DNA of 64,000 nt from NCBI GenBank assembly GCA_021229015.1, contig CM037788.1:43506696-43570695 (forward strand), written 5' to 3'. The notes beneath the pieces were generated by a model. It was not told the DNA's origin, did not search any database, and saw nothing but the letters and a program-made list of their open reading frames with translations. Within the stretch, counting starts at the first letter, position 1; each line of letters begins with the position of its first letter. Below are positions 25,034-36,131 of the stretch, one piece after another. The stretch is from Solen grandis (taxonomy: Eukaryota; Mollusca; Bivalvia; Adapedonta; Solenidae). A program made the position numbers and the translations under genes.

Positions 25034-25134
25034 TGTCACCTGCTGTAAGCTTTTCTGTCGATTGTCACACTTTTTCCATCACGCTTCAGAAGGTGAAACC
25101 TGTGTTCCAAAGAACCCTCTTGTTAGTTAAAATG
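25034..25134 (+). repeat. Short copy of the 'acctgctgtaagc' repeat at the left gap edge
   Basis: 'cacctgctgtaagc', 'tgtcacactttttccatcac' and the end 'cctcttgttagtt'. The N run starts four bases later. Confidence 0.75.
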
Positions 25135-25234
25135 NNNNNNNNNNNNNNNNNNNNNNNNNNNNNNNNNNNNNNNNNNNNNNNNNNNNNNNNNNNNNNNNNN
25201 NNNNNNNNNNNNNNNNNNNNNNNNNNNNNNNNNN
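25135..25234. other. Assembly gap, exactly 100 N
   Basis: A run of 100 N, the usual placeholder for a gap of unknown size. To the left is the end of a repeat of the 'cacctgctgtaagc' family (ending tcttgttagtt). To the right the sequence starts in the middle of a different repeat (matching 45055 onward). Contigs were therefore joined across repeats here. The gap separates MOCOS block A from block B. Confidence 0.98.
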
Positions 25235-25807
25235 GATTAGTAGATGACCCCTATCAATTTTGGTGTCAATACCTCAAAGGTCAAGGTCACAAGGTTGCAT
25301 TTGTATATATGTTTGATGACTTGGCCTTGTCCAAATAAAATTTTAGTCCTATTTCAGACTATATGTGGTTGTTCCTTATAATGAGTAGATGACCTCTATT
25401 GATTTGGGTGTCAACATCCAAAGGTCAAGTTCACAATGTCACATGTTGATATATTTTCATTATATAAATGTCTTGCCCAAGTGATAACTTCTATTTGATT
25501 TCTACTCTTAAGGTCCTAACCTCATGTAGTTGTTGCTTATAAATGTAGACCTGTTTTCAAATTAATAAGTTGGATTCTTATAAATATTTTGTACGATTTA
25601 ACTCAAAATCTCATTGTGTCTGGTTTTATTTCAGTAAATGTTTAGTTCCACATTTTAGCACATTATATTTTCACTCAAATTTTTGAAGTTTGAGAATTTT
25701 TTGTGACAAGCCAACATTATGAAGGCAAACTCCTTGCATGTAATATAGCTATATACTATTATGGCATATGAGGGGGGCATATATGTTTCACAAACATTTC
25801 TTGTTTG
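25235..25807 (+). repeat. Truncated copy of the 44880 element, cut by the assembly gap
   Basis: Starts mid-repeat at 'gattagtagatgacccctat', continues 'acctcaaaggtcaaggtcac' and ends 'gggggcatatatgtttcaca ... catttcttgtttg', as at 45595. Confidence 0.8.
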
Positions 25808-27378
25808 TACCAACCTTAAACTTTTTTTCATAGCATTCAGGCTATTACGGTTGCAAAATACTGTTTCTTGTCAATTCCTCTAAAAAGATAAGGCAGAAAT
25901 GAAAATAAAAGTTTAAAATAAATAGAAAGTTTAGCCAACCTACCAACCCCCCCCCCCCTCCTTTTTTTTGAGATGTTAATAGAAATAAACAACTTTTTTT
26001 TTCGCCTTAACTGGAAAAACAAAACAAACAAAAAACATAATCTGGGCTGCGTTCAGTCAAGCGATCGTCAGCTAACAGTTGCGAGTTAGTACCCAGCTTA
26101 CATTCATTATACACAGGATTCAAACCACTCACATTAGCTCCCATTAAGTTGACTGAATACATGGCAGGTTGTAAGTACACATCATCAAGGGAGATAATGC
26201 ATGGTTTAAATAAAATGCAAATTAGAAAATTTTAATTTACAGAATAATCAAAACATTGGTAATAAAGTAATAACTTGTTTTCAACATACATAAACATTTA
26301 AAGATAAGCTATCAATTTCTCATATAATCCATAAGCAAATGGCATTCCTTTAGTGTACAGGCAAAATGAATAGAATGGGTGGATGCAGTCGATTAAAGGC
26401 TCTGATGGATGTCAAGTGGAGGATGACAGTAATGATTTCTATATCTTTTTCATGCATAATACCGGGTATTTTTTCTTTTATTTTGGCACTACATACAGCA
26501 TTTTCATTTCAGGATATTTCTGATAAGTGTCTCCTCTGTTTGCTCATACACTATTGTAGCACAGATTATAAGTCTACAAAGGAGAGACATTATATCATAT
26601 AAAGTTTTTGTACATGAACATTTATGAGGTAAAGATGGTTTACTCCTCACATATACTGGGTAGAATTCAAATGTTCCTCAGTGAAATCTTAATTGATATG
26701 ACAAATCCCGTGATGATAATTATGTTTGTTTGGGCTTAGCCCGACACATAATTTTGGCATGTTACCACACCCAATCACATTATCCTGACACTAGGCCAAC
26801 CAGTCCTGGAACTACCATTGTTTGCTGAGCATCAAGCAAGGGAGCTTTCTATACCAATGCTATTTTTTAAGACTTTGGGATATTACAGACAGACAGACAG
26901 TATATTTTATTGATGTAAACTTTACAGTTTCTTGTCATGTCAAATATAAACATTTCAGTCACATGATCAAGTGTAAGTAAAACAAAATAAATCATTCATT
27001 GATTCATATCTCTGAAATAATATCATGGAGGATGGACCATAAATATGAAATGAATATCTGAAAGTAAATATATATACCTATAAAAATGCACATAATCATG
27101 GAAATAAGAAGATTACTTGATTTAATTCCGATGTTGCATAGCCTCATAAATATATTTACTAAATTTAAATATAACATTTCTATTGGTAGAATACATTAAC
27201 TGAATGAACTTAAACATACTAGAATGTCTTATGTAATAGTTATTAATATACCTTTTCCTGATATGTTCATATGCAGGACATATTACAGTTAGGGATCATG
27301 TCCAACTCCTGCTCCCAATGTGGATGCTCTATCCACTTACTCACAGGGGACAGTCAATGATAATTATGTGTTAAATGT
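25808..27378. other. No gene seen
   Basis: AT-rich with a poly-C/T run near 25950, a copy of the 'attgtagc' repeat and a SINE A fragment. The 78-codon ORF at 26366 has no recognisable features. Confidence 0.6.
26755..26880 (-). mobile_element. SINE family A fragment (reverse)
   Basis: Reverse body with 'tggcatgttaccacacccaa', 'attatcctgacactaggcca' and 'accagtcctggaactacc'. Confidence 0.65.
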
Positions 27379-27620
27379 TTAACCCTTTCCCTCATACAGA
27401 CTCATTTTGATGCACTCAATAGGTACCACATAAAGCCTGATCTGCAGAAAACCACAGTTAAACCTTACCAAATTTACTTATAAAGTCCTCATTTCCAGAC
27501 CACTGAGGAGCAGCAAACAACATAAAACCTGATCAGCCTGCGAGTTACTCGCAGGCTGATCTGGTTTTATGTTGTTCGCATAGGTCTTTTCATGGTTTCC
27601 TCTATGAGGGAAAGGGTTAA
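27379..27620 (-). mobile_element. TTAA MITE, copy 2
   Basis: Same ends as copy 1, opposite orientation (begins ...CATACAGACTCATTTTG). Full centre with the GCCTGCGAGT hairpin. Confidence 0.88.
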
Positions 27621-28430
27621 ATAATCTGTTTGTTAAGTATCAGAATGATTATTTTCAAAATCTGGTTATTACTGTATTAGAAGTCGGTCCATAATGTAGT
27701 TCAAAAGACAAAGATAATATGCTGTATGCAAAAATCAGATGATCAATGAAGTTTGTTTATTCAGAAAACTATTTTTAAACCTTCCCAGTCCTTGCTATCT
27801 AAAATCAATTTTTTGTTGACAATTCAGCTTTTTATCATTTTTCCTCTGTAATCATTTAATCCTATTTGACTTTTAGAACAGGTCACAAATACAGGTTTTA
27901 TACACTAATTTCAGTCTCCTCACTTTTCATCCCATTATAATACCAGAGTCCTTTTTTTTCATTCTTTATCATGAACTGTAACAGTGTTGATAGGCGTCTT
28001 TCCCTCTGAAAATGCTCTTTAAATTCATGCACTTTTCCCAAATTTACTGTTCACCCAAGGATTTTTCTTTCCCCAATGTGAAGAAAATGGTCTTTTCCCC
28101 CATAATATGGCATTAAGGCCCTATCATCATCATATAAAAAAACAATGCCTGGATACAATCATATAATTTATAAAGATTAAAATGATACTGTATGTCCCTT
28201 GAAAAAAGACAGAAAAATGTTTGTATGAAGTCATGGTCTAAAACTAAACAATCAAGTTTCACGAAGTTTTGTTGTTCTCTAGGAATATTTAAATAGAACA
28301 GAACAAATATTTTATTTTGACTTATACATACATGTTGTACATTATCATAAAATATTTGAAATACATAATAAAAAAGCAATCATATGATATATAAAGAAAA
28401 AAAAACCTAGACACAGATTACGAGAATAAA

Positions 28431-28616
28431 GTTATGTTAGCTGAGTGGTTAGAGCATTGCCTTGGGAGCAGTAGGTCATCAGTGTGATCCCCAATTGTGA
28501 CATATCAAATTCTTTAAAAATGGTTCTGATAGCTCCCTGCTTGGCGTTCAGCATAAAAACAGGGTAGTTCCAGGACTGGTTGGCCTGGAGTCAGGATGAT
28601 GTGACTGAGTGTGGTA
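28431..28616 (+). mobile_element. tRNA-derived SINE (family A), 5' part, split by the 3.3-kb element
   Basis: The head carries an A-box-like TAGCTGAGTGGTTAGAG and a B-box-like run ending GTGTGATCCC. The body is 'agggtagttccaggactgg' and 'tcaggatgatgtgactg', shared with the copy at 48261. It is interrupted at TA (28615-28616) and resumes at 31916. Confidence 0.8.
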
Positions 28617-28642
28617 CAGTGCGGCTCGCGTTCAAGTTGGCA
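28617..28642 (+). repeat. Left TIR of the 3.3-kb element
   Basis: 26 bp, beginning CAGTGCGGCTCGCG and ending AAGTTGGCA. Exact reverse complement of 31890-31915. Preceded by the TA target duplicate. Confidence 0.93.
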
Positions 28643-28649
28643 TTTTTAG

Positions 28650-28780
28650 CGTGTAACGTGCGTGTAACGTGCGTTCCGTGTCTGTGTAATGTGCGTGTAA
28701 CGTGCGTGCATGTACCGTGTAACATTCTCAACGTGTGGTCCGTGTAGCGTCGTTTATATCGTGTGTAACGTGTTAATCGT
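28650..28780 (+). repeat. Left subterminal GTGTAACGTGCG array
   Basis: Irregular direct repeats built from gtgtaacgtgcg and gttccgtgtc. A similar array lies inside the right end (31805-31890) in the same orientation. Antisense ORFs here read repeated THVTRTLH-like peptides, a by-product of the repeat. Confidence 0.85.
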
Positions 28781-31700
28781 TCAGCTGTTAAAAACTGCTG
28801 TCCGAGATGGAGCGATTCATTCTGGATTGGGCATCGCTTAAAAAACCTACGACTGACTGGAACTATCAACTTAGTGTGTAACTAGCCTACTATTTAACTT
28901 CCTTAGTAGCAGGAAATCTAGTTTTGAAATTACATGTACCTATCAGGGTTTTACTGTAACATGTACTACATTGACTATAGACTCCCTGCCGTAATGACCA
29001 GCAATTAGCGGACACGTGCCTTACTTTCTTATCAGTTGGCGCAGCATGTGCTATACTTTTACCGGAAATATGCCACCTTAGTGTTGAGCCGCACCATGCT
29101 GTCACATACCCTAATTAGAGGAGGAAGTGTGTTCATGACATGATTTAATTTGATATTTTCACACTTCGTTAATTGAATAAATTGAACAATACGATATCTC
29201 GTGTGTGAACTCGTTAACACCGCATTAATTGAACATAATGACAGAATAGTTAACCGTTCTTTTCATCTATCTCTCTTTCTTCCTCTATCTTTCTCCTAAT
29301 ATATGTATGTTTATGGCAGACGGCAATTGAGACAGGGCTACTGAGTATATATCTATATTGTACTGATAAAAGAAACCGGTTGAAAATATTTTACCCAGAC
29401 TTTGGCATCTATTTTTTGCCTCATATATACACATATATATATCCCATGTTATGGCCAGCAGATATAATTTAATCATTAACAATATATTGCATTATTTCAA
29501 CTTTATTTAACATTATATTATTTTACGATTTATAATTCATATGACGAAATGAAGATTTTTTTTGACGAAGCGTCTTTCGCTAAACCTATAAGACTATTTT
29601 GACGAAAAAATTGTAATTCATTTTAATCAGTGAACCTGATATTATAATTTAAGTATTAAGTATCCACTGGATCGTTTAACGATCCCACAGACTATTATTA
29701 TTTTTTTTCAATTTAACATAATCTGCATGTTTATAATGACTAAATGAAAACAAACATGAATTTACACGTGCACGTGTATTATTTGTGTCCATGTGAAGTG
29801 AGAAACGAGCTAATTTCCAATTGATGATACAATACATGTATTAATCTTTATGTTTTAAGTTCTTATACGATTTGCATAATAAATGAGTTTTTACTTCTAA
29901 GCTACTATCGTATACATGCCAATGTATGCTAGGCTACTGTCTTATTTTTTATCATATAAAAAAAATCAATTGAAAGGATAATTTCGTTAATAACAACATT
30001 CCTGTAATACAATGAAAAGAATCAACAGAACGGGAATAATAGGTAAAAAAAAAGTTTTTCACATGATTATTTCCGTAAAGGATAAGGACATTACACATAA
30101 ACATATAGATTTCTAAACTGTAACATGTCACGGTGTAAAATCATTCGGCTTATTGTACTAGAACCCTGATGGAAATGAGTCTTGATCGAGGTAAAAAACA
30201 CATATAATCATGTGTGTTTGCGTCCTGCTTTATGCATGAAAAACAACTGCTTACATGTGCATCTGGTGTGAAATGATACAACTTATGCTGTTGGATATAC
30301 CATATTTCATAATGCACATTGCTTCAACTTTATATAAATTAATAATAAAATACGACTTACCGATTTCCTAGGTCTCCTCAGTCCTCACGAATATAATAAC
30401 CACTAATTATTCCGTTTACAGGTAAAATGTAACTCAAAATTTGCTGGCTCGAAATTTATACTCTATCGTGCTGGTGGCACATTGTGTCGTTTAGCAGGGA
30501 CTTCCTGTGTATTCCAGTTTGACACGATACACAATCTATGCACAGGAAATATTTAATTTTGACACCCAAGACCAAGAGTACATTTGAGGAAGTTAGGTGT
30601 CAGACTTGGTAGCTGGACTCGGATTATACGTAAATCGTCACCTTGGCCTGGTACATGTAACTTAACGTTTGACGACTTATGTGTAATTCTCTCTCTCCGC
30701 CATCTCTCTCTATCTCTCATTAGCTTAGATGTGATATATATACAATGAATTTAAAACTTCAACTATCATGCTCATTATTAATTAATTAAATTTAATTTTC
30801 ACGTTATAACAGCAACGAATACATCCAAGACTTAAACCTTTCATCTACCTCGATAGGATAAACTTATTTAAAATTTTTTTAAATTGATTCGATAAACTGA
30901 TAAATAACTACTCGCTTTCATCTATCTAAGGAAAAACTCAATAAGATGAACTTATTGATCGATTGCGCTTTTTGAATTTATTCGATAAACTGATAGGAAA
31001 TTAGGAATTAATTGCCGAAAGCATAACTTTAAATACTTGCTTTTCCATACATATCCTGGTGATGGTACAGGTAATTATAAAGATAAAATGGGCTCGATTT
31101 TTCCACTCCTAAAACTATTGAATGTTTTTATCCGTCTTTTGAAAATTATTTGGGGTTGGTTGTTTTGTCTGTCTTCCAATAATGAGTAATCATACATTGT
31201 ATACACAGATTCGTATAATTGTCAATTCTATTCGTTTTCTTATTAAAAGAATTAGAAAAAAAAGATTGATAAGTGTCTATGGACGAAAACAACTACAGCT
31301 AGTATATGTGGCTAAAATTATAGATTACAAACAATACGATACGATTTTTTTAAATTCTGTGTTCAGATTTGTTTCGGTAAATGGCCAGATCGGTAATTAA
31401 TTAAATAAAAAGGCAACTCCTTTGATGTTTCATTTATTGATTATATATGGAATTTTGTTCCCAAACTTTAATGATAGTGTGAAAAATAGATCATACGCAT
31501 TGGAGTATGCATTCATACATTGTACATGAATGTGATCATATAAGAATAAAAAAGTAATCATTTCTTTCATATCTTCGACGTATCTAAAAGAACAAACATG
31601 AAATATAAAGTTTACTAGCAATTACATGTAGTTATTATAAATCTAAAACGAGAATTTAATACGATCGCTTGTCTCTTGATTCCTTCTTTAGTTCTCTTAT

Positions 31701-31804
31701 TAACTAATGACGCATAGAGAAGTAGTCTATGGACGAAAACAACCGAGTTGACCGAATAAGCCGGCAGCGTTTGTATCGTGCATCGTTCGTATCGTGTTGA
31801 TCGT

Positions 31805-31889
31805 GTATATGAACCAAACGTGTAACGTACGTGCACAGTGTAACGTGCGTGTAACGTGCGTTCCGTGTCCGTGTAACGTGCGTTCCGTG
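31805..31889 (+). repeat. Right subterminal GTGTAACGTGCG array
   Basis: Same unit as the left array: gtgtaacgtgcgt and gttccgtgtcc, repeated several times up to the right TIR. Direct rather than inverted with respect to the left array. Confidence 0.85.
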
Positions 31890-31915
31890 TGCCAACTTGA
31901 ACGCGAGCCGCACTG
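31890..31915 (-). repeat. Right TIR of the 3.3-kb element
   Basis: 26 bp, exact inverted copy of 28617-28642, followed by TA and then by the resumed SINE sequence (tcaagccacatg). Confidence 0.93.
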
Positions 31916-32036
31916 TATCAAGCCACATGTCTATGGTCTGATACTGCACTGTGACAGCACTATATCAATATCAAGTTTCCAAATGACTGAAATACTGTCA
32001 GTGGGACATTAAAGCCAATGAACAAAAAAACAATGT
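31916..32036 (+). mobile_element. SINE family A, 3' part, resumed after the insertion
   Basis: Continues with tcaagccacatgtctatgg, then 'ccaaatgactgaaatactgt' and an A-rich tail, in the same order as other family A copies. Together with 28431-28616 it forms one complete SINE. Confidence 0.82.
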
Positions 32037-33329
32037 TCTAGTTGAAGATATGATCTTATTCTGTATTTTTATATCTGTAAAATGTTGTTATTGTTGCCAT
32101 GTATAGGTTTGCACTTAACTCTATAAACTTTTATATTTAAAGATAAATGAAAGATCAATGTAGTCAGTAATTTTCTTAAAATAACAAAACTTTAATAAAA
32201 ACTCATATGTCCAGGCTTTATGTATATTTTAATGCTATTTTATTGAAATAGCTAGTAACAAAAAAAAAAAAAAATTCTAAGTACATAGAAATAAAATCTT
32301 CAGAGCCATTAAGTATACTTTCAGCATTTCTTTGCACCAAGATTTAAACGTTTGCTGTCTTTAAGTCAATAAGCATAAAACTCTGCCACTGTTCTGGTTA
32401 TCACCAATAGGAAAAAAGCCAAGAAGTAAGGAAAAGCGTTCATAATAAAACTTATTTAACCCTTTGTGTTTTATTATAACTAATGACTTTCTGTGTAAAT
32501 AACAGCTGAACATTGCTCATATCATAATGATAATGGTTCAGTCCATTGATTGAGAGTATTTCCGTACTAAATTTCCGTACTAAATTTAAGCTTTACCATA
32601 CTAAATTCACTCATTTTCAGCCAAATGTCGACATATGTTTCCAACTGATCCCGCTCTCAAAGAGGTGAATATTTCAAAATCAAACAATATAGATGCTGTA
32701 ATGTTTACTTTTAAAGTGGAATAGGGGAAAAGATCATTAAACACACGTGGAGGCTCTCTGCCTAAAGTTGTTATACGAAACTTTTGAATGTTAAGATGAT
32801 TTTTATGCCCCAGCCATTCGAACTATAACTTTGAAGGGGCTTAATGTTTTTAATTCATATTTGTCTTGAAAGTATATCATATTAAAAAAATGGACAAGTT
32901 TGATTAAGGTAACAATTCAACAAATTTAATGGAGTTATGTCTCTTTTATCCACTTTAATTGAAATATCTTATTAAAGAATTTATTTTCTGTATGCATAAA
33001 ATATAAATCTTCAGAGCCAGCCATTTAGTATGCTTTTAGCATTTGTTTGCACCAAGATTCAAAAGTTAAATGTCTTATTAAAATTAAAATTATTTAACCT
33101 TCCGTTACTGAAATTGGTCCCAAGTGAATAAAAAACAACAGCAAAAAAAAAAGCATTTCTACAGATTACATTAACTTGATTAGATCACTTGATCTCAAAT
33201 TAAATTTGATAATTTTTTTATTTGTGAAAAATGAGACTGAATCAAGCTGTGTGCTATATTTGTCTCTTCTAAAATGTACTAATGAGTAGCAAATGGTACA
33301 AATCTTAATTAGTACTGGTATAACAACCT

Positions 33330-33500
33330 TTCTCAGCATGTAAGGATAGTGCTCGATGTCAGGATACTGTGACTAGGTGTGGTATCATGCCAGATGTCTG
33401 CTGCAGTGTGACTGCACTATATCTGTCTCAGTTGGATATAGTCTCCAAATGACTGAAGTACCGTCCATGGGATATTAAATCCAACAAACAAACAAGTCTT
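33330..33500 (+). mobile_element. SINE family A fragment
   Basis: Contains 'cagcatgtaaggatagtgct', 'gtgactaggtgtggtatcat', 'ctccaaatgactgaagtac' and a caaacaaacaa tail. Confidence 0.7.
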
Positions 33501-33543
33501 ATGATCTCGCTCAACAGATATAACTTCCTTGATAGCTATGGTT

Positions 33544-33799
33544 TTAACCCTTTCCCTCATGTAGACTCATTTTGACGCACTCAATAGGTACCACATAAAG
33601 CCTGATCTGCAGAAAACCACAGTTAAACCTTACCAAATTTAATTACAAAATCCTCATTTCCAGACCACTGAGGAACAGCGAACAACATAAAACCTGATCA
33701 GCCTGCGAGTTACTCGCAGGCCGTAACTCGCAGGCTGATCTGGTTTTATGTTGTTCGCACAGGTCTTTTCATGGTTTCCTCTATGAGGGAAAGAGTTAA
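33544..33799 (-). mobile_element. TTAA MITE, copy 3, with duplicated hairpin arm
   Basis: Standard ends, but the central palindrome has an extra arm: GCGAGTTACTCGCAGGC is followed by CGTAACTCGCAGGCTG (33703-33740). Confidence 0.88.
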
Positions 33800-34589
33800 A
33801 GGTCAACAGAGGTCACATTCTATCCTGTGCACTCCAAATGCATAGAAAACATCATTATTGTTCATTATTTCTATATTTAATGATGTGCTAGATGCCTTGA
33901 CCAATTAGCCCCTGCAATGAATTGTCCATTAAGCTCTAGAAAGGGACACTTCAGAAGTTCTAGCAGATTAATTGTTACGGCTCATTTATTAATCATGACA
34001 GCTACAGCTTCTTGTGTTACCAAGACAAGGTGTGAAAAATTGATTGTTCCCTGTAGAATAGTAACAAGATACTGGTGGGTCCTGATGGAAAGGACTAGGT
34101 ACATCTAAGAAAATGCTTTGTTCAAAGCATGTTTACCTGCTTTAAAGCAGCACATTCACAGATGGTAATTAACTAAAAATACGATTTAAAGCTGTGTGTA
34201 TTGCCTCTATCAATACTTCATGTAACATTCCATGATTGTAAAATAGTGGTCACCCAATGCAACATTCCATGATTGTAAAATAAAAAGGGTAATTCCTCCA
34301 TCACAGACAATAGCTTCCTATATTTATCGGGAATTTCCCTATGTGCATTCACGAAAAAAAGCATTTTCCCATGCATCTAATCTACATTTGTTCCATTTTG
34401 TTAGAATACAAAGATTTCACAAACATTTATGAGGGAAAGTAAATTTTTTTTTTCTACCAATCATTTATGAATGAGCTGCTTTAACTTGTTAACCAAAAAA
34501 TATGAAGTTATATACAGTAGCGGACAGTTAGCTTTTACTCACCCTCATGTAGACATAATCATTATAAAGACTATAAATAGCTTTTATTA

Positions 34590-34892
34590 TATCCCCAGAT
34601 ACGAAGTTAATGGGAGATATATTGGAGTCATGTCCATCAGTCTGTCGGTTGGTTGGTCCGTCTGTAGACAAAATTTGTCCGCCCTATTTCTCGGCTACCT
34701 TTGGTCAGATTTAAATGAATAATTAGCAAGCCTAGTTGCGCATATTGTTAGCACATCATTATTGGCTTGATTTTGAATGAGTTATGGCCCTTTGTTATAT
34801 TTTTCAAGATTGTCTGACACGGTAACAGTAAATGTGATAAAGCAGTGTCTGGGGGTATTCATCATGTTAATGATAATTCTTGTTTGTTTGTT
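34590..34892 (+). repeat. Interspersed repeat, 'ttggagtcacgtctgttggt' family, copy 2
   Basis: Starts near 'atccccagatacgaagttaa' and ends 'taatgataattcttgtttg'. Same internal order as 16965-17290. Confidence 0.8.
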
Positions 34893-34909
34893 GTTAGTTT
34901 AAACTTATT

Positions 34910-35095
34910 TATTTTACGTTGATTGAGAAACAAGATCTTACAACTTATACTAATCCCTCTCGGCGGTTCCTGGGACGGACCAGTAGTTTGCGCCTGGGAA
35001 GGTCATAAATAGTTCTTGCTTCCAATGGGGTTCGAACCCACAACCTTTGGATCCATAACCGGATATGCTACCACTGGACCACGGCGCCCTCATGA
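34910..35095 (-). mobile_element. tRNA-derived SINE (family C), reverse
   Basis: On the minus strand it reads a tRNA-like head GGCGCCGTGGTCCAGTGGTA and a B-box GTGGGTTCGAACCCC. The tail then has 'ggaccagtagtttgcgcctg' on the + strand. Related diverged copies are at 56225 and 62800. Confidence 0.8.
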
Positions 35096-35877
35096 TTTTT
35101 TGTTTGTTTATGTTATAGACAGGGACAAACATTCCATATGCACCTGCCTATTTGTTTCATGAATATTTAGGTACAAATTAATGATGCAATAGATATTTAT
35201 TTACTGAACATAATCATGATCTGGGTCTGCTCTGTTTGCCATGGCAACAGTACCTGTCTGTTTGAGGTAAAGGGTTAGTATGCTGAATATGTTTACTTAA
35301 GCCTTAATGAAATAATAAAAGGCAACACACAAAAAGAGATAGTCATAAATTTAAATATATTTTATTACTATAAATTTGATTGTGTAATCAGTGCCAGTTT
35401 CTTCTTCTGACATGGCATCTGTTATTTATTGCATAATGTTCATTTATTACATTTTTTATTTTGGGAAAGTATACAGTTTTGTGCACATGTGTTCATGCTT
35501 AATGCCAATGATATATTGTCCTTTAAAGGAAGGGAACATATGGTCTCCTAATGGAAGAAGAAGTATCTTAATGGTCTTGATAATGAGGTGTTTTTTTATA
35601 TAGAAGGTATCTTTTATAAGAGGTTCTACTGCGTAACATAAGGACTACTGTACCATAGAAATAATTAAACATAACAGAGCAAACCCAGATCAGACAGCTC
35701 CTGGAAAAGCCACCTGTCTCACCATGGTCTTCTCTATTTGCTCATACAAGATTCAAGATTCAAAATATTCTATTTCAGAACGTATAACTTATATATACAG
35801 GTTTCTAGTTGCATGCAAACCACATAATACAGCTTTAAACTAGGTCATAACAAAGTGTGCTACAATGACAACATTGG

Positions 35878-36131
35878 GGGCCGCCGTGGCCGAGTGGTTA
35901 CAGTCGTGGACTACAAATCTCTCAGTCCCTCACCGCTTTGGGTTCGATTCCCAGTAGGGACTTCGGATTTTTCATGTGAGGAAGCCTTCCAGCTGGCTTG
36001 CGGTAGGTCGGTGGTTCTACCCGGGTACCTCTGTGTACTCGGGTTCTTCCTCCACCTGTAATTAGCTGGACGTCGCTATATGATTGAAATACTATCGCAG
36101 CGACAGTAAACCTCAATACAACAACAACAAC
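35878..36131 (+). mobile_element. tRNA-derived SINE (family B) with AAC-repeat tail
   Basis: The head GCCGTGGCCGAGTGGTTACA (A-box) and TGGGTTCGATTCCCAG (B-box) is type-II tRNA-like. The body follows with 'gaagccttccagctggcttg', and the tail is (aac)n. An antisense partial copy lies at 42893. Too degenerate outside the boxes to be a working tRNA gene. Confidence 0.85.

Larger units (their letters stand above)
28617..31915. mobile_element. 3.3-kb TIR element with TA target duplication, no transposase seen
   Basis: The left end (28617-28642, starting CAGTGCGGCTCGCG) and the right end (31890-31915) are perfect 26-bp inverted repeats. TA flanks both sides (28615-28616 and 31916-31917). Removing the element rejoins an uninterrupted SINE, which gives a clean empty site with a single TA. 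Next to each end are short arrays of CGTGTAACGTGCG-like units (28650-28780 and 31805-31890). They run in the same direction on both sides although the TIRs are inverted. The interior is AT-rich and has no ORF above 81 codons, so the element looks non-autonomous. TA duplication suggests the Tc1/mariner group by analogy only. Confidence 0.85.

Noticed and set aside
25006..25338. 110-codon ORF across the N run.
   Set aside because: It is open only because the 100 N contain no stops.
28591..28869. Antisense ORF with repeated THVTRTLH peptides, and its counterpart at 31704-31949.
   Set aside because: The peptide repeats come from the subterminal CGTGTAACGTGCG arrays of the TIR element.
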